Positions 56,258-63,740 of a stretch of DNA of 64,000 bases are shown here, piece after piece. Source of the DNA: Chersky-840 sp963848335 (GTDB lineage Bacteria > Actinomycetota > Acidimicrobiia > Acidimicrobiales > UBA8190). Each line of letters opens with the position of its first letter. Within the stretch, counting starts at the first letter, position 1. Location of the stretch: contig CAWKDD010000002.1 of assembly GCA_963848335.1 (NCBI GenBank), forward strand, positions 124,001 to 188,000. The letters run 5' to 3'. The notes below the pieces were generated by a model that saw only the letters and a list, made by a program, of their open reading frames with translations, did not search any database and had not been told where the DNA came from. A program made the translations under genes and the position numbers.

Positions 56258-57115
56258 TCAGGCCGGGCCGGTCCCCGACAGACGCGCTTCGACGGTCCGA
56301 TCGGGGTCGAGGTCCAGGGCGTGTCGCCGTGCCGCAGGCACGGCCCCCACGACAGCCGCCGGAGCCAGGCCCACGAGCTCGGCCCGGGCCACGCCGGTGC
56401 CGGCCTCCTCGGCCAGGCGGCGCACGGCGTCGAGAACTTGGGCGGGCCCTACGGTGAAGGGGTCGACGAGGTTGCACGACACCTGGGCCGTCCCGCCCAC
56501 CGCCAGCCCCAGGGCCCGCACCGCCGGTCCCCGGATGGCGGTGGCCACCGCCCGGGCCACGGCGAGGTCGGCGGTCGTGAGCCACACGTTGTAGGCCACC
56601 AGCGCGCTCCGGGCACCGACCGCGCACGCGCCGGCGCTCGGGTGCGGAGCAGGGGGGCCCGTATCGGGGGCGAGCGCCCCGAAGGCACCCCGCCGGACCT
56701 CGGGCAGGCTCCGGTCGGGCCCGTAGCAGAAGCAGGGCAGGGCCAGCTCCCAGCCGGCCCAGGCCGCGAAGCGGTCCCGCGCCTCGACGGCGGGAGTGAG
56801 GTCGTCGCCGGGCCGGCACGGGCTCCCGCCTGGGCCGAGAGGGACGAAGGGCACCACGTCGAGGGCACCGAGGCGGGGATGGACCCCCTGGTGGCGGCGG
56901 AGGTCGACACGGTCGAGCGTGACCCGGGCCACGGCGCGGACGGCGTCCTCGAGGGCAGGTGCAGGGCCGGCCAGGGTCAGCACCGACCGGTTGTGGTCGG
57001 GGTCGCTGTGCACGTCGAGCAGCGCATCGCCCCCGGCGGCGGCGAGGGCGCCCACCACCGCCCCGTCGCGGCCCTCACTGACGTTGACGACGCATTCGAG
57101 CACGGCCCGCGTCAT
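56258..57115 (-). CDS. Glutamate formimidoyltransferase family protein
   Basis: 285 residues, matching the transferase half of FTCD without the cyclodeaminase domain. The start LECVVNVSEGRDGAVVGALA, then DVHSDPDHNRSVLTLAGPAP and HQGVHPRLGALDVVPFVPL are the substrate and folate-site blocks; AYNVWLTTADLAVARAVATA and GTAQVSCNLVDP follow. By family it would move a formimino or formyl group between glutamate and tetrahydrofolate in histidine breakdown. No other hut genes are seen. No clear ribosome binding site precedes the ATG. Confidence 0.85.
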   Translation of the reverse strand: MTRAVLECVVNVSEGRDGAVVGALAAAGGDALLDVHSDPDHNRSVLTLAGPAPALEDAVRAVARVTLDRVDLRRHQGVHPRLGALDVVPFVPLGPGGSPCRPGDDLTPAVEARDRFAAWAGWELALPCFCYGPDRSLPEVRRGAFGALAPDTGPPAPHPSAGACAVGARSALVAYNVWLTTADLAVARAVATAIRGPAVRALGLAVGGTAQVSCNLVDPFTVGPAQVLDAVRRLAEEAGTGVARAELVGLAPAAVVGAVPAARRHALDLDPDRTVEARLSGTGPA

Positions 57116-57143
57116 GACGCCCGCCGGGCCGGCGCCGGAGGCG

Positions 57144-57392
57144 TCAGTTGCGGCTGACCTGCAGGCTCGAGATCCGCCGGCGGCGCAGGATGCGGCGGCG
57201 TTCCCGCTCGGAGGCGCCGCCCCACACGCCGTGGTCCACCCTGTTCTCGAGGGCGTACTCGAGGCATGGCTCCCTGACGGGGCACTCTGAGCAGGTCTTC
57301 TGGGCCATCTGGACGCCGATGCCGTCGCTCGGGAAGAACACGGCGGGGTCCATGTCCCTGCACCTTCCCCGGGCCATCCACTCGTTGTCCAT
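57144..57392 (-). CDS. WhiB-family transcriptional regulator
   Basis: 82 residues. Cys11, Cys34, Cys37 and Cys43 (CRDMDP, TCSECPVREPC) form the cluster site, with GVWGG at 55-59 and SERERRRILRRRR. It is shorter than the WhiB2-like protein and has a different end (ISSLQVSRN). GGAGG stands four bases before the ATG, and a TAAGGT box at 57415-57420 could be the -10. It is separated from the other WhiB gene only by the formimidoyltransferase. Confidence 0.93.
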   Translation of the reverse strand: MDNEWMARGRCRDMDPAVFFPSDGIGVQMAQKTCSECPVREPCLEYALENRVDHGVWGGASERERRRILRRRRISSLQVSRN

Positions 57393-57414
57393 GGCGCCTC
57401 CGATGCCCTCGGTC

Positions 57415-57420
57415 ACCTTA
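57415..57420 (-). promoter_or_regulatory. -10 box of the second WhiB gene
   Basis: TAAGGT on the minus strand, about 22 bases before the start codon; the leader contains GGAGG. The 298-base divergent gap 57393-57690 holds nothing else I can name apart from the features listed. Confidence 0.4.
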
Positions 57421-57600
57421 CCAGTGGGGCCCCGCCCGACCCCCTCCCCGCCACCACGCGTGGACGGGTTTGCAGCGCCCCCGGGCGGGCCACCGGTCGC
57501 GGTGCTGGCACGACCGGTGGCCTGGGGACGGCCCGAGGGCGCACTCGGCGGTGGCTTGCCGGCCCTGCATACGGCGGGCGAGGTCGGATCCGTCACCCGT

Positions 57601-57606
57601 TAGTCT
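57601..57606 (+). promoter_or_regulatory. Candidate -10 box for the 96-residue protein gene
   Basis: TAGTCT, giving a leader of about 78 bases that contains the 12-base repeats. No clear -35 was found. Confidence 0.35.
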
Positions 57607-57646
57607 GGGCGGGCCCCGCCGCCACCCGACGACAGAGGGCGTGACG

Positions 57647-57682
57647 CCGAACGACGAGCCGAACGACGAGCCGAACGACGAG
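57647..57682 (+). repeat. Three tandem 12-base repeats in a leader
   Basis: Three perfect copies of CCGAACGACGAG directly upstream of the 96-residue protein gene. Read from GTG 57641 they encode PNDEPNDEPNDE, but that frame does not continue into the gene. Confidence 0.9.
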
Positions 57683-57690
57683 GAGGCGCG

Positions 57691-57981
57691 GTGGTCGAGG
57701 AATTCGAGGAGCAGGAAGAGCCCCAGCCGCCGCGTGGCCATGTCCGGGTGGTCTACCTGGGCCCCGTGGCACCACACTGGGAGGTGCAGTCGACCTACGG
57801 CGAGGCCTCGCTCATCGACCCGTTCCGGGACCGGACCCTGGCTCGCCTGACCCTGCTGCCCCCGCACGACCCGCAATTCCGGCGCAACCGGGAGCGCGTG
57901 GTGCGCGACGCCGAGCGCGAGCACCTCGAGCTCGAATGGGACCTCGGCATCCCCGAGGAAGAGGCCGCCCCCACCGCCTGA
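57691..57981 (+). CDS. Small acidic hypothetical protein
   Basis: 96 residues: an acidic start VEEFEEQEEPQPPRGHVRVV, a central YLGPVAPHWEVQSTYGEASL, and a charged end. No membrane segment and no domain I recognise. GTG 57691 has AGGAGG four bases upstream. The PNDE-encoding repeats just upstream are also acidic and out of frame by one position at a CGCG step, so a frame error extending the true N-terminus is possible. Confidence 0.75.
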   Translation: MVEEFEEQEEPQPPRGHVRVVYLGPVAPHWEVQSTYGEASLIDPFRDRTLARLTLLPPHDPQFRRNRERVVRDAEREHLELEWDLGIPEEEAAPTA

Positions 57982-58002
57982 GCCGGCCCGCCGGGCCCGG
58001 TA

Positions 58003-59346
58003 CTAGCTGTCCTGGGCCTCGGTGAGGTCGATCCGCTCGAGCCACAGCCCGGGGGCTTCGATCTCGGACGGGGTGGGCAGGGTGCGGGGGCTCGACCACA
58101 GCCGGGCCAGTCCCTCCTCGCCGGCGCGTTCGAACACCCCTCGGACGAAGTCCACCCCGCGGTCGATCTGGGCCGGTCCCAGGTCGAGCCCGAGCATGGA
58201 CTCGGCGGCGCGATCGGAGCTCTCGCGGTCGACCTGGCGGCGTCTCCACGCCTCGGAGATCGCCCCCCGCCCGCCCAGCAACCGGGCGGCAGCCAGGTCC
58301 AGGACGTGCTCGACGTACCCGAGCAGCGCCGCCACCACCGCCGAGAGGTCGTCGCCGGCGCGCCGGCGCGCCGGGGAGGGTTCGAGGCTCATGAGCGCGG
58401 TCGGGTCGCCGAGCAGGCTCTGCAGAGCCTCGGGATGGGTGAGGTCGATGCCCTGGAGGCGGTCGACGAGGCCCGTCGCCTCCTCGGCCATGCCCTGGAC
58501 CACCCGCACGAGCAGCTCGCGCAGACGCTGCGCCAGGTGAGGCCGGCCGAGCACGGCGTGCAGGGTCACCTCGCGCAGGCAGACCCACAGCCGCACCTCG
58601 TCGGGGACGAGGCTCCAGTCCTCGGCGAAGCGTGCCGCGTTGGCGGGTACCACCAGAAGCCGGGGCGAGGTGCGGGGGATGGGGAGCTCGTAGGGGCCCA
58701 TGGTGGAGCGGGCCAGGTGCCCGACCGCCGAGCCCAGCTGCATGGCCGCCAGCATGGGCCCCATGGTCGCCATCCAGCGCGCCAGCAGGTCCGCCGGCCC
58801 CGGCTCGTCGCCCGGCTGCGGTCCCGGCCCGAAGACGGGATCGATGTCCCCCCCGCCCCCCGAAGCCCCGAGGTTCGTGCCGCCGCCGTAGCCGAATCCG
58901 CCCTGGAGGCCCGGCCCTCCGGGTGGGGGTGTGCCGGGCTCCCCGGCACCGGGTACGGGGCGGGAACCGGCGGCGTCCCCGACCTCACCGGGAGGCGCCG
59001 GCTCGGCCATGGCCTCGAGCAGGAACCGCCAGTCCTCGACGGTCTGCCAGGCCCACGTCCCGGGGGCCACCGCGGCGACCTCGAGGGCCGCCCCCGTGGG
59101 GGTGATGGGCAGGCCGGTGAGCTCGGCCACGTGGAGCTCGGCGATGTGCGCCAGCTCCTCGAACTTGATGCGGTCGGCGGGGTCGACGTTGCGCTCGGGC
59201 TCACCGCCGCTCGCCACACCCTGGGCGAGGGTCCGGGCCAGATCGACACGGGCACCGCCCGGCGACGACCCACCCATGAGCTGGAGCAGGTCTCCGAGGA
59301 TCTGCTCCAGGAAGTTGCCGCCCGCGCCCGGGCCGGGGAATGCCAC
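58003..59346 (-). CDS. Zincin_2/F420-associated family putative metalloprotease
   Basis: 447 residues. FEELAHIAELHVAELTGLP, the region LARSTMGPYELPIPRTSPRL, then PDEVRLWVCLREVTLHAVLG and RPHLAQRLRELLVRVVQGMA match the actinobacterial family (DUF2342) annotated as coenzyme F420-associated hydrolases; the EVTLH segment lies where the metal site is expected. A Gly/Pro-rich linker occupies about residues 130-190. The role is unknown. GTG 59346 is chosen over ATG 59355 because a TACGAT box lies exactly seven bases upstream and overlaps that ATG. Confidence 0.82.
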   Translation of the reverse strand: MAFPGPGAGGNFLEQILGDLLQLMGGSSPGGARVDLARTLAQGVASGGEPERNVDPADRIKFEELAHIAELHVAELTGLPITPTGAALEVAAVAPGTWAWQTVEDWRFLLEAMAEPAPPGEVGDAAGSRPVPGAGEPGTPPPGGPGLQGGFGYGGGTNLGASGGGGDIDPVFGPGPQPGDEPGPADLLARWMATMGPMLAAMQLGSAVGHLARSTMGPYELPIPRTSPRLLVVPANAARFAEDWSLVPDEVRLWVCLREVTLHAVLGRPHLAQRLRELLVRVVQGMAEEATGLVDRLQGIDLTHPEALQSLLGDPTALMSLEPSPARRRAGDDLSAVVAALLGYVEHVLDLAAARLLGGRGAISEAWRRRQVDRESSDRAAESMLGLDLGPAQIDRGVDFVRGVFERAGEEGLARLWSSPRTLPTPSEIEAPGLWLERIDLTEAQDS

Positions 59347-59353
59347 TCCCTGC

Positions 59354-59359
59354 ATCGTA
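59354..59359 (-). promoter_or_regulatory. -10 box of the metalloprotease gene, leaderless layout
   Basis: TACGAT on the minus strand with seven bases to GTG 59346. The box contains the AT of the earlier ATG, so that ATG cannot be the start of this transcript. Confidence 0.55.
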
Positions 59360-59411
59360 GGCGGGCACCGGCGCCAACCGGTCCGCCCGGTGCGGGTCCG
59401 AGCCGAGGTCG

Positions 59412-60668
59412 TCAGCCTCCGGGGGCGTCCGCCAGCGTCACCGGGACGACGGCGCTGCCGGGCCCGCGCTCCACCACCAGATGCACGGTGGTGCCCGGTG
59501 CCACGGTGTAGAGGCGCTCTTGCAGGTCGGCGACGGAGCTCACCGTATGGGCGTCGACGCCCACCACCACATCACCGGGCTTGAGGCCGGCCTTCGACGC
59601 CGGGCTGCCGGGCAGGATCGAGGTCACTTCGGCTCCGGGCTCGGCCTGGTCGGTGCACACCACACCGAGCCAGCCGTGCTCCACGCGGTGGGTCTTGGCG
59701 AGCTCGAGCGCCACACCCTCGGCCAGCGGGGCCGGGACGAACACGCCGATGGTGTCGTCGCCGGCGTCCATCTGCCCGTCGAGGATGCCGAGGACCCGTC
59801 CCCGGCTGTCGAGGAGCACCCCGCCCCACGATGTCGGGCTGAGGGGCATCTCCGCCTCGATGGTGTTCACCAAGTTGGGCCCGCCGTCGAGGGTGACACC
59901 GCTGCCCACCTCTTCGACCATCCCCACCGCGGCGGCGGGCGCCTTCGAGGACGACGACACCGTGTCCTCGCACAAACAGACCACGATGTCGATGTCGTCG
60001 GGCTGGACGTCCTCGTCGGCGAAGGTGGCGGGGGGCAATCCGCCGTCGGTGCTGATGACGGCCACGCCCGAGTGCTCGTCGGATCCCATCACACGGCCAC
60101 GGATTCGCTTCCCGGCAGCGGTGACGACGTCGAGCTCCGACGCGCCGGCCACCGCGGAGGCCGCCGTCACCACCAGCTCACCTCCGGGAAGGACGACACC
60201 GGTCATGTGGGTCGGCCCGTTGGCGTCGAGGGGCTCCAGGGCGACCAGGGACGGCCGCACCGATGCCACCATCCGCATGACGTCGTGACCGACGACGGGC
60301 ATCGAGGTCAGCGACGTGGCCGCGGCGGAGACGGTGCCCGATCCGGCCAGGGCGTCGGTCCTCGAGGCCGTGGCCTTGGTGTCGACGAACGCCAGCACCA
60401 CGGCGAGGGTGGTGGCGATGGCGGCCACTCCCACGACGCCTGCGGCCAGGGAGGCCCGATGGGCCCGGCGACTGTGCCAGCGGTCCGGGCCCGTCCCGAA
60501 GAAGGGGGGGGCCGCCCGGGGCAGGCCCAGGTCCGAGATCTCCGAGGGGTGACGCCACAACCGGTCCTCGGGGGAGACCCACCCGCGCTGGGGGGCTCCC
60601 ACCTCGTCTCCGGCCCCTTCCGGATCCTCGGGAATGTCCCCACCGGTGAACGGATCCCCACATTCCAT
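59412..60668 (-). CDS. HtrA-like membrane protein with degenerate protease domain and PDZ
   Basis: 418 residues. The cytosolic N-terminus has the RGWVSPEDRLWRHPSEI motif; one transmembrane helix follows (ASLAAGVVGVAAIATTLAVV, about residues 72-91). The trypsin-like domain has lost the triad: the His site (normally TNNHVV) reads TAASAV, the Asp site (SDLAV) reads SGVAV, and the Ser site (GNSGGPL) reads TSWGGVL. The C-terminal PDZ domain WLGVVCTDQAEPGAEV with GSPASKAGLKPGDVVVGVDA is intact. So a binding or scaffold role is more likely than proteolysis. It is divergent from mreB. Confidence 0.88.
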   Translation of the reverse strand: MECGDPFTGGDIPEDPEGAGDEVGAPQRGWVSPEDRLWRHPSEISDLGLPRAAPPFFGTGPDRWHSRRAHRASLAAGVVGVAAIATTLAVVLAFVDTKATASRTDALAGSGTVSAAATSLTSMPVVGHDVMRMVASVRPSLVALEPLDANGPTHMTGVVLPGGELVVTAASAVAGASELDVVTAAGKRIRGRVMGSDEHSGVAVISTDGGLPPATFADEDVQPDDIDIVVCLCEDTVSSSSKAPAAAVGMVEEVGSGVTLDGGPNLVNTIEAEMPLSPTSWGGVLLDSRGRVLGILDGQMDAGDDTIGVFVPAPLAEGVALELAKTHRVEHGWLGVVCTDQAEPGAEVTSILPGSPASKAGLKPGDVVVGVDAHTVSSVADLQERLYTVAPGTTVHLVVERGPGSAVVPVTLADAPGG

Positions 60669-60676
60669 CGTGCCCG

Positions 60677-60682
60677 AGGTTA
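60677..60682 (-). promoter_or_regulatory. -10 box of the HtrA-like gene, leaderless layout
   Basis: TAACCT on the minus strand, eight bases before ATG 60668; no ribosome binding site. Confidence 0.55.
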
Positions 60683-60756
60683 CTGTCGTGCCCTGCGCAA
60701 AGGACGTCGCGGCGCAGGCGCGCGCCACGCCTGCGGCGTCCTCGAGTGGTTGCCCG

Positions 60757-60762
60757 TAGCAT
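60757..60762 (+). promoter_or_regulatory. -10 box upstream of mreB
   Basis: TAGCAT. Seven bases later is GTG 60770, which opens only a seven-codon frame ending inside mreB; the mreB GTG lies at 60786. Confidence 0.5.
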
Positions 60763-60785
60763 GGTTCCCGTGCGAGCGGGACGAC

Positions 60786-61790
60786 GTGGCTAGGGACCTC
60801 GCCATCGACCTCGGAACGGCGAACACCCTCGTCTACGCCCGGGGCAAGGGCATCGTCCTCAACGAGCCGACCGTCATCGCGCTCAACACGCGCACCCAAG
60901 AGGTCCTGGCCATGGGCCAGGACGCCTGGCAGATGATCGGGCGCACCCCCGGGTACATCGTGGCGGTGCGACCGCTGCGACAAGGCGCCATCACCGACTT
61001 CGACATCACCGAGCGGATGATCCGCCTGTTGCTGCAACGCTGCGGGGTGTCGCGGCTCAACCGTCCCCGCGTTCTTATCTGCGTGCCGTCGGCCATCACG
61101 AGCGTGGAGCGTCGAGCCGTGAAGGAAGCGACGCACAGGGCCGGCGCATCGGCGGCGTACCTCATCGAACAGCCGATGGCGGCGGCCATCGGTGCGGGGC
61201 TCTCCATCCACGAGCCCATCGGCAACATGGTGGTGGACGTGGGCGGGGGCACCTCGGAGACCGCCGTCATCTCGCTCGGGGGCCTGGTGGCCGCCGAAGC
61301 GATCCGCTGCGGTGGGTTCGACATCGACGCCGCCATCCAGACCTACGTGCGCCGCGAGCACGGGGTGGCGATCGGCGAGCGCACCGCTGAAGAGATCAAG
61401 CTCGCCATCGGGTCGGCGGCGCCCTACAGCAACGAGGTGAAGGCCGAAGTGCGCGGCCGTGAGCTCATGACGGGGATGCCCAAAACGGTCGTGCTCACGC
61501 CCGGAGAGCTACGCGGGGCGGTGGAGGACCAGGTGCGCCAGATCATCGCCGCCGCCGTGGACTGCCTGGGGGCGGCCCCGCCCGAGCTGGCCCAGGACAT
61601 CATCTTCCAGGGCATCCACCTGGTGGGGGGCGGGGCCCTGCTGCGCGGCATGGCCCGCCGCCTCGCCAACGAGACGGCCGTGCCCGTGCACCTGGTCGAC
61701 ACCCCCCTCGAGTGCGTGGCGCTCGGTGCCGGGCAGTGCCTCGAATCCTTCGACACGCTGCGCCGGCTCTTCGTGGCCGCCGACGCCTGA
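60786..61790 (+). CDS. mreB: Rod shape-determining protein MreB/Mbl
   Basis: Bacterial actin that guides side-wall synthesis. 334 residues. RDLAIDLGTANTLVYARGKG is phosphate loop 1 (residues 3-22), AAYLIEQPMAAAIGAGLSIH and NMVVDVGGGTSETAVISLGG loop 2, and GIHLVGGGALLRGMARRLA the adenosine site. GTG 60786 has a poor ribosome binding site; a seven-codon leader frame from GTG 60770 overlaps it. mreC, mreD and pbp2 are not adjacent, unlike the classic operon. Confidence 0.95.
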   Translation: MARDLAIDLGTANTLVYARGKGIVLNEPTVIALNTRTQEVLAMGQDAWQMIGRTPGYIVAVRPLRQGAITDFDITERMIRLLLQRCGVSRLNRPRVLICVPSAITSVERRAVKEATHRAGASAAYLIEQPMAAAIGAGLSIHEPIGNMVVDVGGGTSETAVISLGGLVAAEAIRCGGFDIDAAIQTYVRREHGVAIGERTAEEIKLAIGSAAPYSNEVKAEVRGRELMTGMPKTVVLTPGELRGAVEDQVRQIIAAAVDCLGAAPPELAQDIIFQGIHLVGGGALLRGMARRLANETAVPVHLVDTPLECVALGAGQCLESFDTLRRLFVAADA

Positions 61791-61804
61791 GCGCAGGCTC
61801 GGGC

Positions 61805-62497
61805 TCAGGGCTCGACCAAGAGGTCCTCGGCCGCCTGGCGCACCTGCCAGTCCCTGTCGTCGAGGCACCGGCGCAACGCCACCTCGACACGGGGATCGTC
61901 GAAGGCGACCAGCGCGATGGTGGCTCGCCGGCGCACCGCCGACTTGTCGGCGAGGGCGGCGAGGACGACGTCCAACGCGCCCGGGTCCCCGATCGCACCG
62001 AGCGCGGCGACGGCCGCCTCGCGACACAGCGGGTCGCGGTGCGTGCCCGCTACGTTCCCGAGACTTCGCACCGTGGCCGGTGCACAGTCGGAGCCGGCCT
62101 CACCCAGAGCCCACGCCGCCGACTCCACCACCATGGCGTCGGGATCGGCGGTGAGCGTCGCCGTCAACGCCTCGACGAGCGAGACGTCGACGGTGCCGGC
62201 CCCGAAGCTGCGGCCGGCTAGCACACACCCCCGGCGCCGCACCGCGGCGTCGGGGTCTCCCAAGGCGTCGGCGAGCACGGGGGAGCCCAGGGCGCCCATG
62301 CGGTACAGCGCGCCGAGCGCGCCGGCGCGCACCGCCGGATCGGGGTGCCCCACGAGACTCGAGGCGCGGCGGAGGTCCCCCCGATGGCCCGCGACGACCG
62401 CATCGCGCACGGGGGCGCCCAAGAGAGAAGGGTGAATCGTGGCAGGCTGGGGATCTCCCCACGTGTCCTCGTGGTCCCTCGAAGCGCCCTTCCCCAT
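61805..62497 (-). CDS. HEAT-repeat protein
   Basis: About 230 residues from ATG 62497. Helical repeats of about 30 residues are visible: DPAVRAGALGALYRMGALGS, DPDAAVRRRGCVLAGRSFG, DPDAMVVESAAWALGEAG, DPLCREAAVAALGAIGDPG, then SAVRRRATIALVAFDDPR and WQVRQAAEDLLVEP. Such folds bind proteins. The start is uncertain: ATG 62497 overlaps the divergent protease gene, whereas GTG 62410 would leave a promoter gap. It converges on mreB. Confidence 0.8.
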   Translation of the reverse strand: MGKGASRDHEDTWGDPQPATIHPSLLGAPVRDAVVAGHRGDLRRASSLVGHPDPAVRAGALGALYRMGALGSPVLADALGDPDAAVRRRGCVLAGRSFGAGTVDVSLVEALTATLTADPDAMVVESAAWALGEAGSDCAPATVRSLGNVAGTHRDPLCREAAVAALGAIGDPGALDVVLAALADKSAVRRRATIALVAFDDPRVEVALRRCLDDRDWQVRQAAEDLLVEP

Positions 62498-63674
62498 GTC
62501 GACCTCCCAATCCACGCTACCGCCCACCACCACCCCGACCTCCCGGCGACGTCGCCGCTGGCCGGCGGTCCTGGTCGTGTTCCTGATCCTGGTGGCGGGG
62601 TTCGTCGCCGTGTCGTCGTTCACCACGGCGCCCTACACCGAGCTGGTGCCCGGCGACGCCCTGCCCGTGTCGAGCCTCATCACCGTCCCCGCGGGCCGAG
62701 GGCACCCCATACACGGCAAGGTCCTGCTCACCGACGTAGGCGTCCAGTCCCTGCACTACCTCGAGTACTTCTATGTCCGGCTCTTCCCGAACCGGGACAA
62801 CACCATCGTCCCCACCGGCGCCCTCACCAGCAACCTTCCCGAGAGCGAGTTCGATGCCCAGGGCACGGTGGACATGGCCGAGTCGCAGTTGACGGCGAAG
62901 TCCGTGGCGCTGCGCCAGTTGGGCTACGCGGTCCCCGAGCGAGACGTGGGCGTGACGATCTACGTGATCGACCCCGGATCTCCGGCGTGGCAGAGGCTGC
63001 AGGTGGGCGACGTCGTCACCTCGATCGACGGCACGCCGACCACCAATCCCCAGGCCCTGCAGGACGCGGTGCGCGCCCATCAGCCCGGGGACACGGTGGC
63101 GATCCGGGTCGGTTCCATCACGCAGCCCACACCCGGCCACGACGTCTCGGTGCGCCTCGGATCGATCACGGCCGACCACAAGAAGGTCGCGTTCCTCGGC
63201 ATCGGCGACCCCTCCTCGGAGATCGCGCCCATGGGGACGCAGCCCGCCTACGACTTCCCGTTCCCGGTGGGTATCAACAGCGACGACATCGGAGGGCCCT
63301 CCGCCGGACTGGCATGGACGCTCGGGATCCTGAACGCGCTGGGCGGCGGCGAGCTCACCGGCGGGCGGATCGTGGCCGCCACCGGGACGATCCGCCCCGA
63401 CGGCTCCGTCGGCGACGTGGGCGGCGTCCAGCAGAAGACGGTCGCCGTCGAGGAGGCGGGAGCCTCGGTGTTCCTCGTCCCCGATCCCGAGCTCGCCACG
63501 GCCCGGGCCATGGCGACCCCGGGCCTCAAGGTCATGGCGGTCGGATCGCTCGCCCAGGCGCTGTCGGACCTCGAACGCCTGGGTGGGAAGCTGGGCGACG
63601 CAGCCAAGGGCCCGCCTCCGGGTCCCGACGGCCACAGCGTGCCCACGGACTGGCAGCAGTCGCCGTGGAGCTGA
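62496..63674 (+). CDS. Lon-like PDZ serine protease, YlbL family
   Basis: 392 residues from ATG 62496. A basic segment RRRRRW precedes a single membrane helix (AVLVVFLILVAGFVAVSS), then an extracellular PDZ domain with SPAWQRLQVGDVVTSIDGTP and a Lon S16-type domain. The catalytic Ser is in IGGPSAGLAWTLGIL and the Lys in VQQKTVAVEEAGA, so the dyad is intact. YlbL-like proteases act on envelope substrates. An in-frame GTG at 62439, with an AGAAGG-like site upstream, would add 19 residues. Confidence 0.9.
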   Translation: MSTSQSTLPPTTTPTSRRRRRWPAVLVVFLILVAGFVAVSSFTTAPYTELVPGDALPVSSLITVPAGRGHPIHGKVLLTDVGVQSLHYLEYFYVRLFPNRDNTIVPTGALTSNLPESEFDAQGTVDMAESQLTAKSVALRQLGYAVPERDVGVTIYVIDPGSPAWQRLQVGDVVTSIDGTPTTNPQALQDAVRAHQPGDTVAIRVGSITQPTPGHDVSVRLGSITADHKKVAFLGIGDPSSEIAPMGTQPAYDFPFPVGINSDDIGGPSAGLAWTLGILNALGGGELTGGRIVAATGTIRPDGSVGDVGGVQQKTVAVEEAGASVFLVPDPELATARAMATPGLKVMAVGSLAQALSDLERLGGKLGDAAKGPPPGPDGHSVPTDWQQSPWS

Positions 63675-63727
63675 CGGCTCGACGCAGAGGCCGGCCGCCC
63701 TCGCAACCCCCGCGCGCGCACGGCGCG

Positions 63728-63733
63728 TAGGCT
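63728..63733 (+). promoter_or_regulatory. -10 box of the DivIVA gene, leaderless layout
   Basis: TAGGCT followed by seven bases (ctcgccc) and ATG 63741; identical box and spacing to icd and the AAA gene. Confidence 0.6.
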
Positions 63734-63740
63734 CTCGCCC

